Source: Pseudomonas fluorescens
Lineage (GTDB): Bacteria > Pseudomonadota > Gammaproteobacteria > Pseudomonadales > Pseudomonadaceae
DNA: 64,000 nucleotides
Reading direction: 5' to 3'
NCBI RefSeq assembly: GCF_040448305.1
Contig: NZ_CP148752.1
Span: forward strand, 6,142,501 to 6,206,500
The notes under the pieces are model-generated. The model searched no databases, was not told the DNA's origin, and saw only the letters and a program-made list of their open reading frames with translations. A program made the position numbers and the translations under genes. Of this stretch, positions 27,368 through 37,106 are shown piece after piece (positions within the stretch are counted from its first letter, which is position 1; every line of letters begins with the position of its first letter).

Positions 27368-27997
27368 TTAGAGGAGTTTATGTTCCATCGCGTACTTCAC
27401 CAGTTCCGCCAGCGAGGTGATGTTGAGCTTTTGCATCAGCCGCGCCTTGTGGGTGCTGATGGTCTTGCTGCTCAGCGCCAGTTGCTGGGCGATGTCATTG
27501 ACGTTGGCGCCCTGGGCCAGGCGTTCGAACACGGAGAATTCGCGTTCGGAGAGCAACGAGTGCAATGGACGCGAGTCGGTAAGACCGACCTCGAAAACCA
27601 TGCGGTCGGCCAGTTCCGGATCGATGTAACGCCCGCCTGACGCCACCTTGCGAATGGCTGTCAGCAACAGTGCCGGGTCGCTGTCCTTGGTCGCATAACC
27701 CGCAGCCCCGACCTTCAACGCCCGGGCGGCCATTTGCGCTTCGTCGTGCATCGACAGCACCAGGATCGCTGGTGGATTGTTCAGGGCGCGAATCCGCGGA
27801 ATCGCTTCCAGGCCGTTGACGCCCGGCATGGAGATGTCCAGCAACACCACTTCGCAGGGCACATGACGCAAGGTGTCGAGCAACTGCTCGCCATTGCTCG
27901 CCTCCCCCACTACCAGCAAGTCCTTGGCCAGGCCGATCAACTGCTTGATGCCTTCGCGGACAATGGTGTGGTCTTCGGCTACCAGTACACGGATCAC
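27368..27997 (-). CDS. agtR: NarL/LuxR-family response regulator (AgtR)
   Basis: Response regulator of 209 residues. The receiver domain has the phosphorylation site D54 in VVLLDISMPG; the LuxR helix-turn-helix (LSEREFSVFERLAQGANVND onward) spans about 145-205. I choose GTG 27997 (VIRVLVAEDH) because GGAG lies 7 bases upstream. The longer reading from ATG 28021 begins at the edge of a REP element. It pairs with agtS. In P. aeruginosa AgtSR controls agtABCD in response to 5-aminovalerate and GABA. Confidence 0.88.
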   Translation of the reverse strand: MIRVLVAEDHTIVREGIKQLIGLAKDLLVVGEASNGEQLLDTLRHVPCEVVLLDISMPGVNGLEAIPRIRALNNPPAILVLSMHDEAQMAARALKVGAAGYATKDSDPALLLTAIRKVASGGRYIDPELADRMVFEVGLTDSRPLHSLLSEREFSVFERLAQGANVNDIAQQLALSSKTISTHKARLMQKLNITSLAELVKYAMEHKLL

Positions 27998-28021
27998 GTT
28001 CTTCTCCAGATTCAAGATCAT

Positions 28022-28095
28022 TCGCGAGCAAGCCCGCTCCTACAGGGGATTTGTGAACGACTCAAAGCCAATGTGGGAGCGAGCCTGCTCGCGAA
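28022..28095. repeat. REP pair between agtS and agtR
   Basis: TCGCGAGCAAGCCCGCTCCT and TGTGGGAGCGAGCCTGCTCG face each other in the gap between the kinase stop and the regulator start. The left arm abuts the outer ATG of agtR. Confidence 0.88.
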
Positions 28096-28122
28096 AGCGT
28101 CAGCACAGACACCACAAATTCT

Positions 28123-30516
28123 TCAGGCTTCGTCAAGAGGCACTCGCACTTCTAACGTCGTGCCCTCACCCGGCTCACTCTCAAGCAACAACTCACCACC
28201 CATAATCAACACCCGCTCACGCATGCCGACGATCCCAAAGGACGTTGGCCTGCCAGGCGCGGCAACAAATCCTACGCCATCATCGCTGACCGTCAGACAC
28301 AACTCGTCGCCTTCAAGGGTCAGTGTCAGTTCAACAGTATGCGCCTGGGCGTGCCGCATGACATTGGTCAGCGCCTCCTGAAGGATTCGAAACAGGCCGA
28401 TTGCCTTCGCATCGCTTAGCACTGGCAAATTGTCCGGCACCTGCACCAGACACGGGATCTGCGTGCGCGCCTCGAATCGACGGGCCTGCCACTCTATGGC
28501 CGAGGCAATGCCAGCATCGAGAATCGGCGGGCGCAATGCCGTGGCCACATCACGGACCAACTGAAACAACTGAGCGATCAAGCGCTTCATGCTGTTCAAG
28601 CGCTCGTTCAGACCAGGGTCGAGCTGGGCGTAGGCCAGTTCGCACATGGACGTTTCCAGCTTCAACACGGTGAGCATCTGACCCAACTCGTCGTGAACTT
28701 CCCGTGCGATGCGCGCCTTTTCTTCTTCGCGCACGCTTTCCAGGTGCGCGGACAACTCACGCAGCTGCTCCCGGGAGCTGGCCAGTTCAAGTTCGATGCG
28801 CTTGCTCTCACTGATGTCCCAGACGATCCCGTCCCAGACATAGGCGCCGTCTTCCAGCCGGCGGGTGATGGCCTTGATTTCCGCCCAGCGCTGCTCGCCC
28901 TGACGCGTGAGGATTCGCCCCTGCCACGACCAGTCGCTGTCGGTATCCAGCGCATGATCCTGGGTCTGGTGATAGCTGGCCTTGTCATCCGGATGCACAA
29001 TGCTGCGCAGGCCTTTATCGCGATGCGCCAGCGTGGCCGGCGAGTAACCCACCAGGCTTTCGCTGCCTTCGCTGATGTAGGCAAAGTCGATCTGACCGGT
29101 CACCGGCGCCCGCTCCAGCCGGAAAACCAGTCCCGGAACGTTGGCGGCGATACCTTGCAGCCGCGCCTCGCTTTCCTGCAGGGCCGCCAGGGCGCGACGC
29201 CGCTCGGTGACATCGTTGAGGTAAACCACCAGGTATTCGCCATCGCGAAAGCGCAAAAAGCTCAACGAAACATCGGCCGGCAGGATGCTGCCATCGGCCC
29301 GCACGCAATTGGATTCGAAACTTTGCGGGCCTTCTTCACTGGCACGGGCGCGCTTCCACAGGTTCAGCCAACGGTCCATGTGCAGGCCTGGCTCGAAGTC
29401 GATCAGGGGTCGATCGATGATCCCTCCCGCCGGATAGCCCAGCATGCTTTCCGCCGCGCGGTTGGCGTAGCGCACATGGCTGTCCCAGTTGACCCAGAGG
29501 ATGCCGACGGTGCTCTGGTCGATGGAAAACTGGGTAAGCCGCAAGGCCTCTTCGCTGGCGGCGCGCAAGGCGATGTCTTCCTGCGCAGCCAGCAGGCGCT
29601 GTTCCAGGTTGTGCTGCTGGCGACGCTGCCAGACCACGATGGCCATGCAACTCAACGCCAGCACGGCCAGCAACAGGCAGAGGTTTTGCCAAAACCCCGG
29701 CGACTCGGTGAGGCGCGGATACTTGGGTTGCAGCCATTGATTATGCAGTTGCTCCAGATCCTTGGCCGGGATCGCCCGCAATGCACCTTCGACGATGCCC
29801 GCCAGTTCCGGCTTGTCGCGGAGCGTGGCCACCCGCAGCAACTGCGGCAGGCCGACATCCCCCACCACCACCAACCCGGCGAACTCCGTCTCGACCGACA
29901 AGCGTCCCAGCTGCGCCTCATCGATCACCGCATAAGTTGCCTGCTGGCCAACCAATAATTGCAATGCCTGGCGCTCCATCGGTACGCCTTGCAGATTCAG
30001 GTGCGGGTAGTTGCCGCGCAGGTAATCGGCGATGGCACTGGGCATGCGCACAGCGACACGGGTCTGGCTGTCGAGTTTTTCCAGCTCGACCGCGCCGGCG
30101 CTTTTCTGATCGCTGACCACCAATTGCGGCACCCGCATGTAGGGGTCGGAAAACTGCCAGAGGCGCAGCCCGCCAGGGGTCTGGGTCAGCCCCGGGGCGA
30201 TGTCGATTTCGCCTTCGCGGGCCGCGGCTTCCAATTGTTCAAGATCGGGGAAATTGCGCCAGCTCAGTTCGACATTGAGGTTTTTTGCGAGCCACTTCAT
30301 CAACTCGACGTTCACCCCGGACAGGCGCTGCAAGCGACGATCGTATTGCGCATAGGGCGCCTGCAACACCACGCCGACCCGCAACTCGCCCTGCTGCGCC
30401 AGCCAGTGCTGCTGTTCCGGGGACAGTTGGGCAACGGGCGCCGGAGGCGTGGCGGCCGCCCAACCCATCAAGGGAAACCACAAACAGCCGATAACCCACA
30501 GGCAGCGAAAACGCAT
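28123..30516 (-). CDS. agtS: Sensor histidine kinase with periplasmic binding-protein domain (AgtS)
   Basis: Membrane sensor of about 797 residues. Order: signal peptide (MRFRCLWVIGCLWFPLMG), an SBP_bac_3 Venus-flytrap domain in the periplasm (about 30-260), one membrane helix (LCLLLAVLALSCMAIVVW, about 285-305), two PAS domains (about 335-460 and 465-575), a HisKA_3 dimerisation domain with H608 in AREVHDELGQ, and an ATPase domain (NVMRHAQAH, SDDGVGF). Two adjacent ATG codons (30519, 30516) follow GAGAG; the inner gives better spacing. The flytrap domain suggests direct sensing of a small amino acid. Confidence 0.9.
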   Translation of the reverse strand: MRFRCLWVIGCLWFPLMGWAAATPPAPVAQLSPEQQHWLAQQGELRVGVVLQAPYAQYDRRLQRLSGVNVELMKWLAKNLNVELSWRNFPDLEQLEAAAREGEIDIAPGLTQTPGGLRLWQFSDPYMRVPQLVVSDQKSAGAVELEKLDSQTRVAVRMPSAIADYLRGNYPHLNLQGVPMERQALQLLVGQQATYAVIDEAQLGRLSVETEFAGLVVVGDVGLPQLLRVATLRDKPELAGIVEGALRAIPAKDLEQLHNQWLQPKYPRLTESPGFWQNLCLLLAVLALSCMAIVVWQRRQQHNLEQRLLAAQEDIALRAASEEALRLTQFSIDQSTVGILWVNWDSHVRYANRAAESMLGYPAGGIIDRPLIDFEPGLHMDRWLNLWKRARASEEGPQSFESNCVRADGSILPADVSLSFLRFRDGEYLVVYLNDVTERRRALAALQESEARLQGIAANVPGLVFRLERAPVTGQIDFAYISEGSESLVGYSPATLAHRDKGLRSIVHPDDKASYHQTQDHALDTDSDWSWQGRILTRQGEQRWAEIKAITRRLEDGAYVWDGIVWDISESKRIELELASSREQLRELSAHLESVREEEKARIAREVHDELGQMLTVLKLETSMCELAYAQLDPGLNERLNSMKRLIAQLFQLVRDVATALRPPILDAGIASAIEWQARRFEARTQIPCLVQVPDNLPVLSDAKAIGLFRILQEALTNVMRHAQAHTVELTLTLEGDELCLTVSDDGVGFVAAPGRPTSFGIVGMRERVLIMGGELLLESEPGEGTTLEVRVPLDEA

Positions 30517-30592
30517 CATTGAACTCTCACACACTGACAAATACTGACCAACCCATTAGGCTGCCGGAACCAATTCTGGCCTGGAATATCCA

Positions 30593-31582
30593 ATGCCCCT
30601 TGTCTACCGCCTGGCACTGCCAGCATTGTGCCTGTCGCTGATCCTGCCTTGCGCTTTTTCCGTCAAGGCGGCCGACCCGGCGCCCGTCGCGGAGGAAAAA
30701 ACCGCCGAAGAAAAGCCACTCGAACGTCAGCCACTGCCTGAGCGTAGTCAGGAAGAAGCGACGGCACTTGAGCGAAAGATCCCGGCTCAGGAACAGCAAC
30801 AACTGCAAGCAGGCACCGACACCTTTCTGGCCTTGTGGAAACCGGCCAATAGCGCCGAACCCAAAGGCGCGGTGATTATCATCCCGGGCGCCGGCGAAAC
30901 CGTTGACTGGCCGCAAGCGATCGGCCCTTTGCGGCGCAAATTGCCAGATGCCGAGTGGAGCAGCCTGAGTATCACCTTGCCGGACCTGCAAAGCGATGCC
31001 ATTGCGCCACGAATCGTCGAAGCAGCGCCAGCTCCCAAGCCCCCCGAAACCGGCAATAAAGACTCGACCACCGCGGCCCCTATCGAACAGGTGGCCGGTG
31101 GCGAGGCCGATGTGGCTGACAAGGCCATCGCCGAAACCACCGGAGAACAGTCCAAGGCAGATGCCGAGCGCATTTTCGCCCGGATCGACGCCGCGATCGC
31201 GTTCGCCGAACAGCAAAGCGCCCGCAGTATCGTGGTGTTGGGGCATGGTTCCGGCGCCTATTGGGTCGCGCGTTACCTAAGCGAGAAACAGCCATCGCAG
31301 GTCGAAAAACTGGTGATGGTCGCCGCCCGGACACCTGCGGCGGCCACGCCCGGGCTGGCAGAGCTGACCCCGACCCTGAAACTGCCGACCGCGGATATTT
31401 TCTACAAGGACAAAGCGCGGGATCGCAACGCAGCACTGGAGCGCCTGCAGGCCAGCAAACGCCAGAAATCATCGGCATTCAGTCAGGTCGCACTCAAGGC
31501 GTTGCCGGATACCAATGCCGAACAGGAGCAACTGTTCCGTCGGGTGCGGGGCTGGTTGAATCCACAGAACCCGGCGGGCTGA
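30593..31582 (+). CDS. DUF3530 alpha/beta-hydrolase-like periplasmic protein
   Basis: Function unknown, 329 residues. The signal peptide MPLVYRLALPALCLSLILPC ends near KAA (residue 25). A Glu-rich linker follows, then a hydrolase-like fold with AVIIIPGAGETVDWP and a nucleophile-elbow-like GHGSGAYW. The elbow is not a standard GxSxG, so catalytic activity is uncertain. A low-complexity Ala/Glu/Pro segment around 145-185 interrupts the fold. It is divergent from agtS. Confidence 0.8.
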   Translation: MPLVYRLALPALCLSLILPCAFSVKAADPAPVAEEKTAEEKPLERQPLPERSQEEATALERKIPAQEQQQLQAGTDTFLALWKPANSAEPKGAVIIIPGAGETVDWPQAIGPLRRKLPDAEWSSLSITLPDLQSDAIAPRIVEAAPAPKPPETGNKDSTTAAPIEQVAGGEADVADKAIAETTGEQSKADAERIFARIDAAIAFAEQQSARSIVVLGHGSGAYWVARYLSEKQPSQVEKLVMVAARTPAAATPGLAELTPTLKLPTADIFYKDKARDRNAALERLQASKRQKSSAFSQVALKALPDTNAEQEQLFRRVRGWLNPQNPAG

Positions 31583-31600
31583 CCGATCGCGTCGCCCTCT

Positions 31601-31689
31601 TCGCGAACAAGCCACGCTCCCACAGGTTTTATGCCGATCACAAAATTGGGTACGACACAAAACCTGTGGGAGCGAGCTTGCTCGCGATA
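31601..31689. repeat. REP pair, left arm degenerate
   Basis: Left arm TCGCGAACAAGCCACGCTCC has changes from the core; the right arm TGTGGGAGCGAGCTTGCTCG is intact. Between the convergent DUF3530 and djlA-like genes. Confidence 0.85.
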
Positions 31690-31720
31690 GCGGTATCACT
31701 GGCGACGCAAATTTTCCGGG

Positions 31721-32488
31721 CTAGCGAAAATCCCGCCGCTCCCGAATCAGCGTATAGGCGCTATGCAGTTCACGCGTTCGCTCGGTGGCCTCACGAACCT
31801 GCATCGCCGTCGCGCCACTGCCGGCAATCTTGTCCGGATGATGACGACTGAGCAGGCGCCGATAAGCACGCTTGATCTGCGCCGGTTCAGTGGTGGCCGA
31901 CACCCCCAAAAGCCTTAACGCGTCCTGATAACTTGGCACGCTGCTGCCCAATGGCCGCTTCTGCGGCTCATAGTCGTGGGCCAACGCTTGTACCTGATGG
32001 GGCGTCCAGCCCAGCCACTTGCCCCATTGGCCAATCAATTGACGTTCACTGCTGCCAGCACGACCATCGGCCCACACCATTCGCCAGCAGGCGCGCAACA
32101 CGCCTTCTGCCGCATGGGGCTGGGCACTCAGGCGACGCAGATATCCGTGTAGCCGGTCGCGGCCCGACTTGCCGCGATTGAACGCGGCAATCGCACGACA
32201 CCGGGCCGATTCGGACATGTCCAGCGAGCGCATTTCCGCTCGGGCCTGTTCGATGTGCCCGGCCATCACCTGGCCGTCGCACTTGGCCAGGCGCCCCAAC
32301 AGAACAAATAGCAATTCATCGTTACGCAGCACCGGGCGACCGCCCAGTTTTTCCCGCAAGTGCCCCCAGCTCTGCAGGTGCAAGCGCCGGTCCAGCGCCT
32401 GCCCCAACAACGCGCCGAGCATGGCCCCCGGAATGCTGGCTATGGCAAAGCCAGCTCCGGCTCCGATCAGAGTCCCTGGCCACAGCAT
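31721..32488 (-). CDS. djlA: DjlA-like membrane-anchored DnaJ co-chaperone
   Basis: 255 residues. Order: a Gly/Ala-rich N-terminal membrane segment (PGTLIGAGAGFAIASIPGAM), a TerB-like helical domain with LLGRLAKCDGQV (about 60-170), and a C-terminal J domain with HPD at 217-219. DjlA proteins stimulate DnaK at the inner membrane. It ends the block with murU and amgK on the same strand, 1 base after murU. Confidence 0.87.
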   Translation of the reverse strand: MLWPGTLIGAGAGFAIASIPGAMLGALLGQALDRRLHLQSWGHLREKLGGRPVLRNDELLFVLLGRLAKCDGQVMAGHIEQARAEMRSLDMSESARCRAIAAFNRGKSGRDRLHGYLRRLSAQPHAAEGVLRACWRMVWADGRAGSSERQLIGQWGKWLGWTPHQVQALAHDYEPQKRPLGSSVPSYQDALRLLGVSATTEPAQIKRAYRRLLSRHHPDKIAGSGATAMQVREATERTRELHSAYTLIRERRDFR

Positions 32489-32489
32489 G

Positions 32490-33161
32490 TCAGCGGCTCG
32501 CTTCTATCAATGTTTCAACTTCGGCCAGACGCTCGTGAGTGCCGACATCGACCCAGTGCCCCCTCAATTGCTCGCCGGTCACCTGACCGTCAGCCATAGC
32601 TTTGCGCAACAGCGGCGCGAGCTTGAAGGCCCCCGCAGTGCAACCGTCGAACAGCTGCGGATGCAACACGGCGATGCCGCTATAGGTCAGGGTGCCAACC
32701 TCTGGCTGACCGTCGCGCACCTGCGTTTCGACCAGGCTGAAGTCCCCGGCCGGATGATGGGGCGGGTTGCCGGCCAGCACCAGGTGCGCCAGGCCGTTGA
32801 TGGGCTGATGCAGCACGCTGAAGTCGTAATCGGTCCAGATGTCGCCGTTGACCACGACAAACGCTTCATCCCCCAACAACGGCAACGCGTGGAAAATCCC
32901 GCCGCCGGTTTCCAGGGGCTCACCTTCCGCCGAGTACTGAATGCTCACGCCATAGCGCGAACCATCGCCCAGATAGTCTTCGATCTGCTGACCGAGCCAG
33001 GCGTGATTGATCACGATCTCGGTGAACCCGGCAGCAGCCAGTGCTCGCAAGTGATACTCGATCAGCGGCACGCCGCCAGCACGCACCAGCGGTTTTGGCG
33101 TGGTCAGGGTCAACGGGCGCATGCGCTCGCCTTTGCCTGCGGCCAGAATCATTGCCTTCAT
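32490..33161 (-). CDS. murU: N-acetylmuramate alpha-1-phosphate uridylyltransferase
   Basis: Nucleotidyltransferase making UDP-MurNAc from MurNAc-1-phosphate and UTP in the Pseudomonas peptidoglycan recycling shortcut. The 223-residue protein opens MKAMILAAGKGERMRPLTL with the pyrophosphorylase signature and has PKPLVRAGGVPLIEYHL and VVNGDIWTDYDF. It overlaps amgK by 4 bases. The pathway bypasses MurA and confers intrinsic fosfomycin tolerance. Confidence 0.94.
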   Translation of the reverse strand: MKAMILAAGKGERMRPLTLTTPKPLVRAGGVPLIEYHLRALAAAGFTEIVINHAWLGQQIEDYLGDGSRYGVSIQYSAEGEPLETGGGIFHALPLLGDEAFVVVNGDIWTDYDFSVLHQPINGLAHLVLAGNPPHHPAGDFSLVETQVRDGQPEVGTLTYSGIAVLHPQLFDGCTAGAFKLAPLLRKAMADGQVTGEQLRGHWVDVGTHERLAEVETLIEASR

Positions 33162-34177
33162 GCTTTCACTCCGGCACGCAAACTGGCCAGCAACACATCC
33201 AGCCCGGCCAGTTCAGGGCGACGAGCGATCACCGCTTCTATGTACGCAAAGAAACGCGGCACATCACCCAGATAACGCGGCTTGCCGTCGCGATGGCAGA
33301 TGCGCGCGAAAATGCCGATGACTTTCAGGTGACGTTGCACGCCCATCAAGTCGCTGGCACGCAGGAAGTCCTCGAAGTCGGGCTGAACCGGAATTGCGAG
33401 GGCACCCGCTTGCTGCCAGTAGCTTTCGAGCCAGCCGTGCACGCGCTCCTCGGGCCAGCTGAGGAACGCGTCCTTGAACAGGCAGGTCACGTCGTAGGTC
33501 ACCGGGCCATACACCGCATCCTGGAAATCCAGCACACCGGGATTGGGCTCGCTGAGCATCAGGTTGCGCGGCATGTAGTCGCGATGCACCAGGACTTTTG
33601 GCTGTGCCAGGGCGCTGTCGATCAACAGTTCGCTGACCTGCTGCCAGAGCACTTGCTGCGCCGCGTCGAATTCGATGCCCAATTCGCGCTTCACGTACCA
33701 CTCGGGGAACAGTTCCAGCTCGCGACGCAACAAGGCCACGTCATAGCTCGGCAAAGGCGCAACCATCGGCAACTGCTGGAAAGCCAGCAACGCTTGCAGG
33801 GCGTCCTTGAACAAATCGTCAGCGTTTTCGCTGTCGATGACGTCCAGATAGGTCTTGTTGCCCAGGTCATTGAGCAAAAGAAAACCGCGCTCGAGGTCTT
33901 CGGCATAAATTTTCGGCACATTTATTCCGGATTTCGCCAGCAAAAAGGCGATATCCACGAAGGGTTTGCAGTTTTCCTGGGGCGGCGGCGCATCCATCAC
34001 GATGAAACTTTTGCCATCCCCTTCCCAACGGAAATACCGCCGAAAACTCGCGTCGCTGCTGGCCGCAGTCAACGTGGCCGGGGGTACGACGCCCCAGCCC
34101 TGCTCGGCAAAAAGGGTCGCCAATTGTTCATCGAGCCAAACTTTCAGGTGTTGCAAGCGTACATCTTGATCAGGCAT
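33158..34177 (-). CDS. amgK: N-acetylmuramate/N-acetylglucosamine kinase
   Basis: Phosphorylates MurNAc and GlcNAc at C1, feeding MurU. It has 339 residues with an aminoglycoside-phosphotransferase-like kinase fold. The Brenner-type catalytic loop VHRDYMPRNLM and metal-binding VLDFQDAVYGP are visible. It is the first gene of amgK-murU-djlA and is divergent from lptD, 130 bases apart. Confidence 0.94.
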   Translation of the reverse strand: MPDQDVRLQHLKVWLDEQLATLFAEQGWGVVPPATLTAASSDASFRRYFRWEGDGKSFIVMDAPPPQENCKPFVDIAFLLAKSGINVPKIYAEDLERGFLLLNDLGNKTYLDVIDSENADDLFKDALQALLAFQQLPMVAPLPSYDVALLRRELELFPEWYVKRELGIEFDAAQQVLWQQVSELLIDSALAQPKVLVHRDYMPRNLMLSEPNPGVLDFQDAVYGPVTYDVTCLFKDAFLSWPEERVHGWLESYWQQAGALAIPVQPDFEDFLRASDLMGVQRHLKVIGIFARICHRDGKPRYLGDVPRFFAYIEAVIARRPELAGLDVLLASLRAGVKA

Positions 34178-34307
34178 TGCAAGGGTCTCCGACGGCGCTA
34201 GCCGTCAAGCGGGTCATGCTTTATTATCCAGCATCTTTTTCAGACCATCGAGAGGCGTGCGGCCCACACCGCGGGCAGATGGCACGCAGGAAGCCCGGAC
34301 TAATAAG

Positions 34308-37106
34308 ATGGCATTGAAATCCCCCGCGTTTCGTAAAAAATTTCCGTTGTTGGTTACCGGCAGTTTGCTGGCGCTGCAACCCCTTGCCACTTCCTACGTG
34401 GTCGCCGCGGAACAGTTTGACTGCTCAGTCTCTGCTTCGGGTTCCTGGGACTGTGCACCAAAGTCGCCGGCGGCTGCATTGCCACCGCGTCCCGTTCATG
34501 ATGGCAGCGCAGTTTCCGCCACCGGCGAAGCCCCGGCCGAGAACGGCTCCAGCGAAGATACCGGCGCCAAGCCGGTGCTGGTCACCGAATCCAAAGGCCG
34601 TGGCCTGAAGTCGCGTAGCGCAGACTACAGCCACCTCGACTGGGTTCCCCGCGAGCAGCTTACCGCCGCACAATTGGCCGAAACCGGTCCTTATTGCTCC
34701 GGTTCCTATATCGAACCGATTCGTCCTGGCATGGATGACAAGACGAATCAAAGTGACGCTCCAACCTTTATCGGCGCAAAAGCCTCCCGCTATAAGCAGG
34801 ATGAGCAAGTTGCGACCCTGGCAGGCGACGTTGTCATGCGTCAGGGCAGCATGCAGGTCGAAGCCGACGAAGCCAACCTGTACCAGGCCGAGAGCCGTGG
34901 CGAGCTGAACGGTAACGTGCGCATTCGCGACAACGGCGCACTGATCGTCGGCGACCACGCCGACGTGCAGCTCGACACCGGTGAAGCCAAGGTCGACAAC
35001 GCCGAATACGTGATGCACAAATCCCGCATCCGCGGTAATGCGCTGTACGCCAAACGTGCCGAGAACGCGATCATCCGCCTCAAGGATGGTACGTACACCA
35101 CGTGCGAACCGAACAGCAACGCCTGGCAGCTCAAGGGCAACAACATCACCCTGAACCCGGCCACCGGTTTCGGCACGGCGACCAACGTGACGCTGCGGGT
35201 CAAGGACATTCCGGTCCTGTACACGCCGTACATCTATTTCCCGATCGACGACCGTCGCCAGTCCGGCTTCCTGCCGCCGACCATCGGCACCGGCAGCGAT
35301 ACCGGTTTCATGCTGGTCACCCCGTACTACTTCAACCTGGCGCCGAACTACGATGCCACGTTGTACCCGCGCTACATGGAAAAGCACGGCTTGTTGATGG
35401 AAGGCGAATTCCGCTACCTGACCAAGTCCAGCGAAGGCCAGTTCGGCGCGGCATACCTCAACGACGAAAGCGACGAACGCGACAAGCAGACCGACGCCGA
35501 AACAACCCGCTACATGTACAACTGGCAGCACAAGGGCGGTCTCGACTCGCGAACGCTCACGCAAGTCGACTACACCAAGATCAGCGATCCGTATTACTTC
35601 CAGGATCTGCAGACCGACCAGATTGGCGTGAAAAGCCAGGACTACGTGAACCAGCAGGGCTCTGTCACCTATCGCGGCGACAGCTATACCGCTCGCGTGA
35701 ATGCCCAGGCATACCAACTGGCGAGCGTATCGAACATTACGCCGTATGATCGCTTGCCGGAGATCACCTTTGATGGTGCGCTGCCATATCATCCGAACGG
35801 TCTGAATTTTTCGTACAACACCGAAATCGTGCGGTTTGACCGTGATCTGCTGAACGGCAATTACTCCGATGAAGACGGTAATGTAACTCCACGCCTGGAC
35901 ACCAACGTTGTAGGCCTGGCACGCGCCACTGGTGACCGTCTGAATCTCGCGCCCGCCATCAGCTTGCCGATGAACACGACATACGGCTTCCTGACACCAA
36001 AGCTCAAGTACCAGTACACCCAGTACCAACTGGATCTGGACAGCATCGGCAAAGCACAGATTGCTGCACAAACCCCACAGCAGGACCAACTCAGCGGCAC
36101 CTTCGACAGCAACCAGAACCGCGGCGTGCCGATCGCGAGCATCGACAGCGGCCTGTACTTCGATCGCAATACCCAGTATTTCGGCAAGAACTACCGCCAG
36201 ACCCTCGAACCGCGTCTGTTCTACCTGTACGTGCCTGAGGTCGACCAGGAAGACATCCCGGTATTCGATACCAGCGAATACACCTTCAACTATGCGTCGC
36301 TGTTCCGTGACAACCGCTTCTCCGGCTCCGACCGTGTCGGCGACGAGAACAAACTGTCCCTGGGCGTGACCAGCCGCTGGATTGAAGACAACGGCTTCGA
36401 ACGTCAACGTCTCAGCGTCGGCCAGGCGCTGTACTTCAAGGACCGTAAAGTCCAGTTGCCAGGTGTGGACTTCAACGATCGCGACGACGCCAAAGCCAGC
36501 GTTTCCCCATATGCGCTGGAATACGAGTATCGCTGGAACCGCGACTGGCGTACCACGGCCGATTACAACTGGGACCCGGACAGCCGCAGCCCTCGCTCGG
36601 GCAGTGCGATGTTCCATTACCAGCCTGAAGACAACCCGAACAAGGTCATCAACGCCGGCTATCGCTATCGCAATGACCAGGTACGTTACGACCAGAACAC
36701 CGGTAAATGGACTGTGGGTGGTGGTGACTACGGCACCCCTGGCACTCCTGGCTATGTGAAGGATTACTACAAGATCGAACAGCACGACTTCTCGGTGATC
36801 TGGCCGATCGTGCCGCAATGGAGCGCTATCAGCCGTTGGCAGTATGACTACAACCGCAACCGTACCCTGGAAGCCTTCGGTGGTTTCGAGTACGACAGCT
36901 GCTGCTGGAAACTGCGCCTGATCAACCGTTACTGGGTCTCCTATGACGAGTTCAGTCAGGAAGCACCGCAAAACGAAAAAGGCGACCATGGCGTCTTCCT
37001 CCAAATTGTTCTGAAGGGACTCGGCGGCCTCACCGGCTCCAAGGCAGAGAGCTTCCTCGACAAAGGCATTCAAGGTTATCGTGAACGTGAAGACCAAGCT
37101 TTCTGA
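34308..37106 (+). CDS. lptD: LPS-assembly protein LptD
   Basis: Outer-membrane barrel that, with LptE, inserts lipopolysaccharide in the outer leaflet. From ATG 34308 (MALKSPAFRKK) it has 932 residues. The signal peptide ends near VVAA (34). Next are an N-terminal extension found in Pseudomonas with C39 and C49, an OstA/LptA-like jellyroll (about 150-290, GDVVMRQGSMQVEADEANLY), and a barrel to the end. The adjacent C865-C866 (DSCCWKLRL) are the pair that forms interdomain disulfides. It overlaps surA by 26 bases. Confidence 0.95.
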   Translation: MALKSPAFRKKFPLLVTGSLLALQPLATSYVVAAEQFDCSVSASGSWDCAPKSPAAALPPRPVHDGSAVSATGEAPAENGSSEDTGAKPVLVTESKGRGLKSRSADYSHLDWVPREQLTAAQLAETGPYCSGSYIEPIRPGMDDKTNQSDAPTFIGAKASRYKQDEQVATLAGDVVMRQGSMQVEADEANLYQAESRGELNGNVRIRDNGALIVGDHADVQLDTGEAKVDNAEYVMHKSRIRGNALYAKRAENAIIRLKDGTYTTCEPNSNAWQLKGNNITLNPATGFGTATNVTLRVKDIPVLYTPYIYFPIDDRRQSGFLPPTIGTGSDTGFMLVTPYYFNLAPNYDATLYPRYMEKHGLLMEGEFRYLTKSSEGQFGAAYLNDESDERDKQTDAETTRYMYNWQHKGGLDSRTLTQVDYTKISDPYYFQDLQTDQIGVKSQDYVNQQGSVTYRGDSYTARVNAQAYQLASVSNITPYDRLPEITFDGALPYHPNGLNFSYNTEIVRFDRDLLNGNYSDEDGNVTPRLDTNVVGLARATGDRLNLAPAISLPMNTTYGFLTPKLKYQYTQYQLDLDSIGKAQIAAQTPQQDQLSGTFDSNQNRGVPIASIDSGLYFDRNTQYFGKNYRQTLEPRLFYLYVPEVDQEDIPVFDTSEYTFNYASLFRDNRFSGSDRVGDENKLSLGVTSRWIEDNGFERQRLSVGQALYFKDRKVQLPGVDFNDRDDAKASVSPYALEYEYRWNRDWRTTADYNWDPDSRSPRSGSAMFHYQPEDNPNKVINAGYRYRNDQVRYDQNTGKWTVGGGDYGTPGTPGYVKDYYKIEQHDFSVIWPIVPQWSAISRWQYDYNRNRTLEAFGGFEYDSCCWKLRLINRYWVSYDEFSQEAPQNEKGDHGVFLQIVLKGLGGLTGSKAESFLDKGIQGYREREDQAF

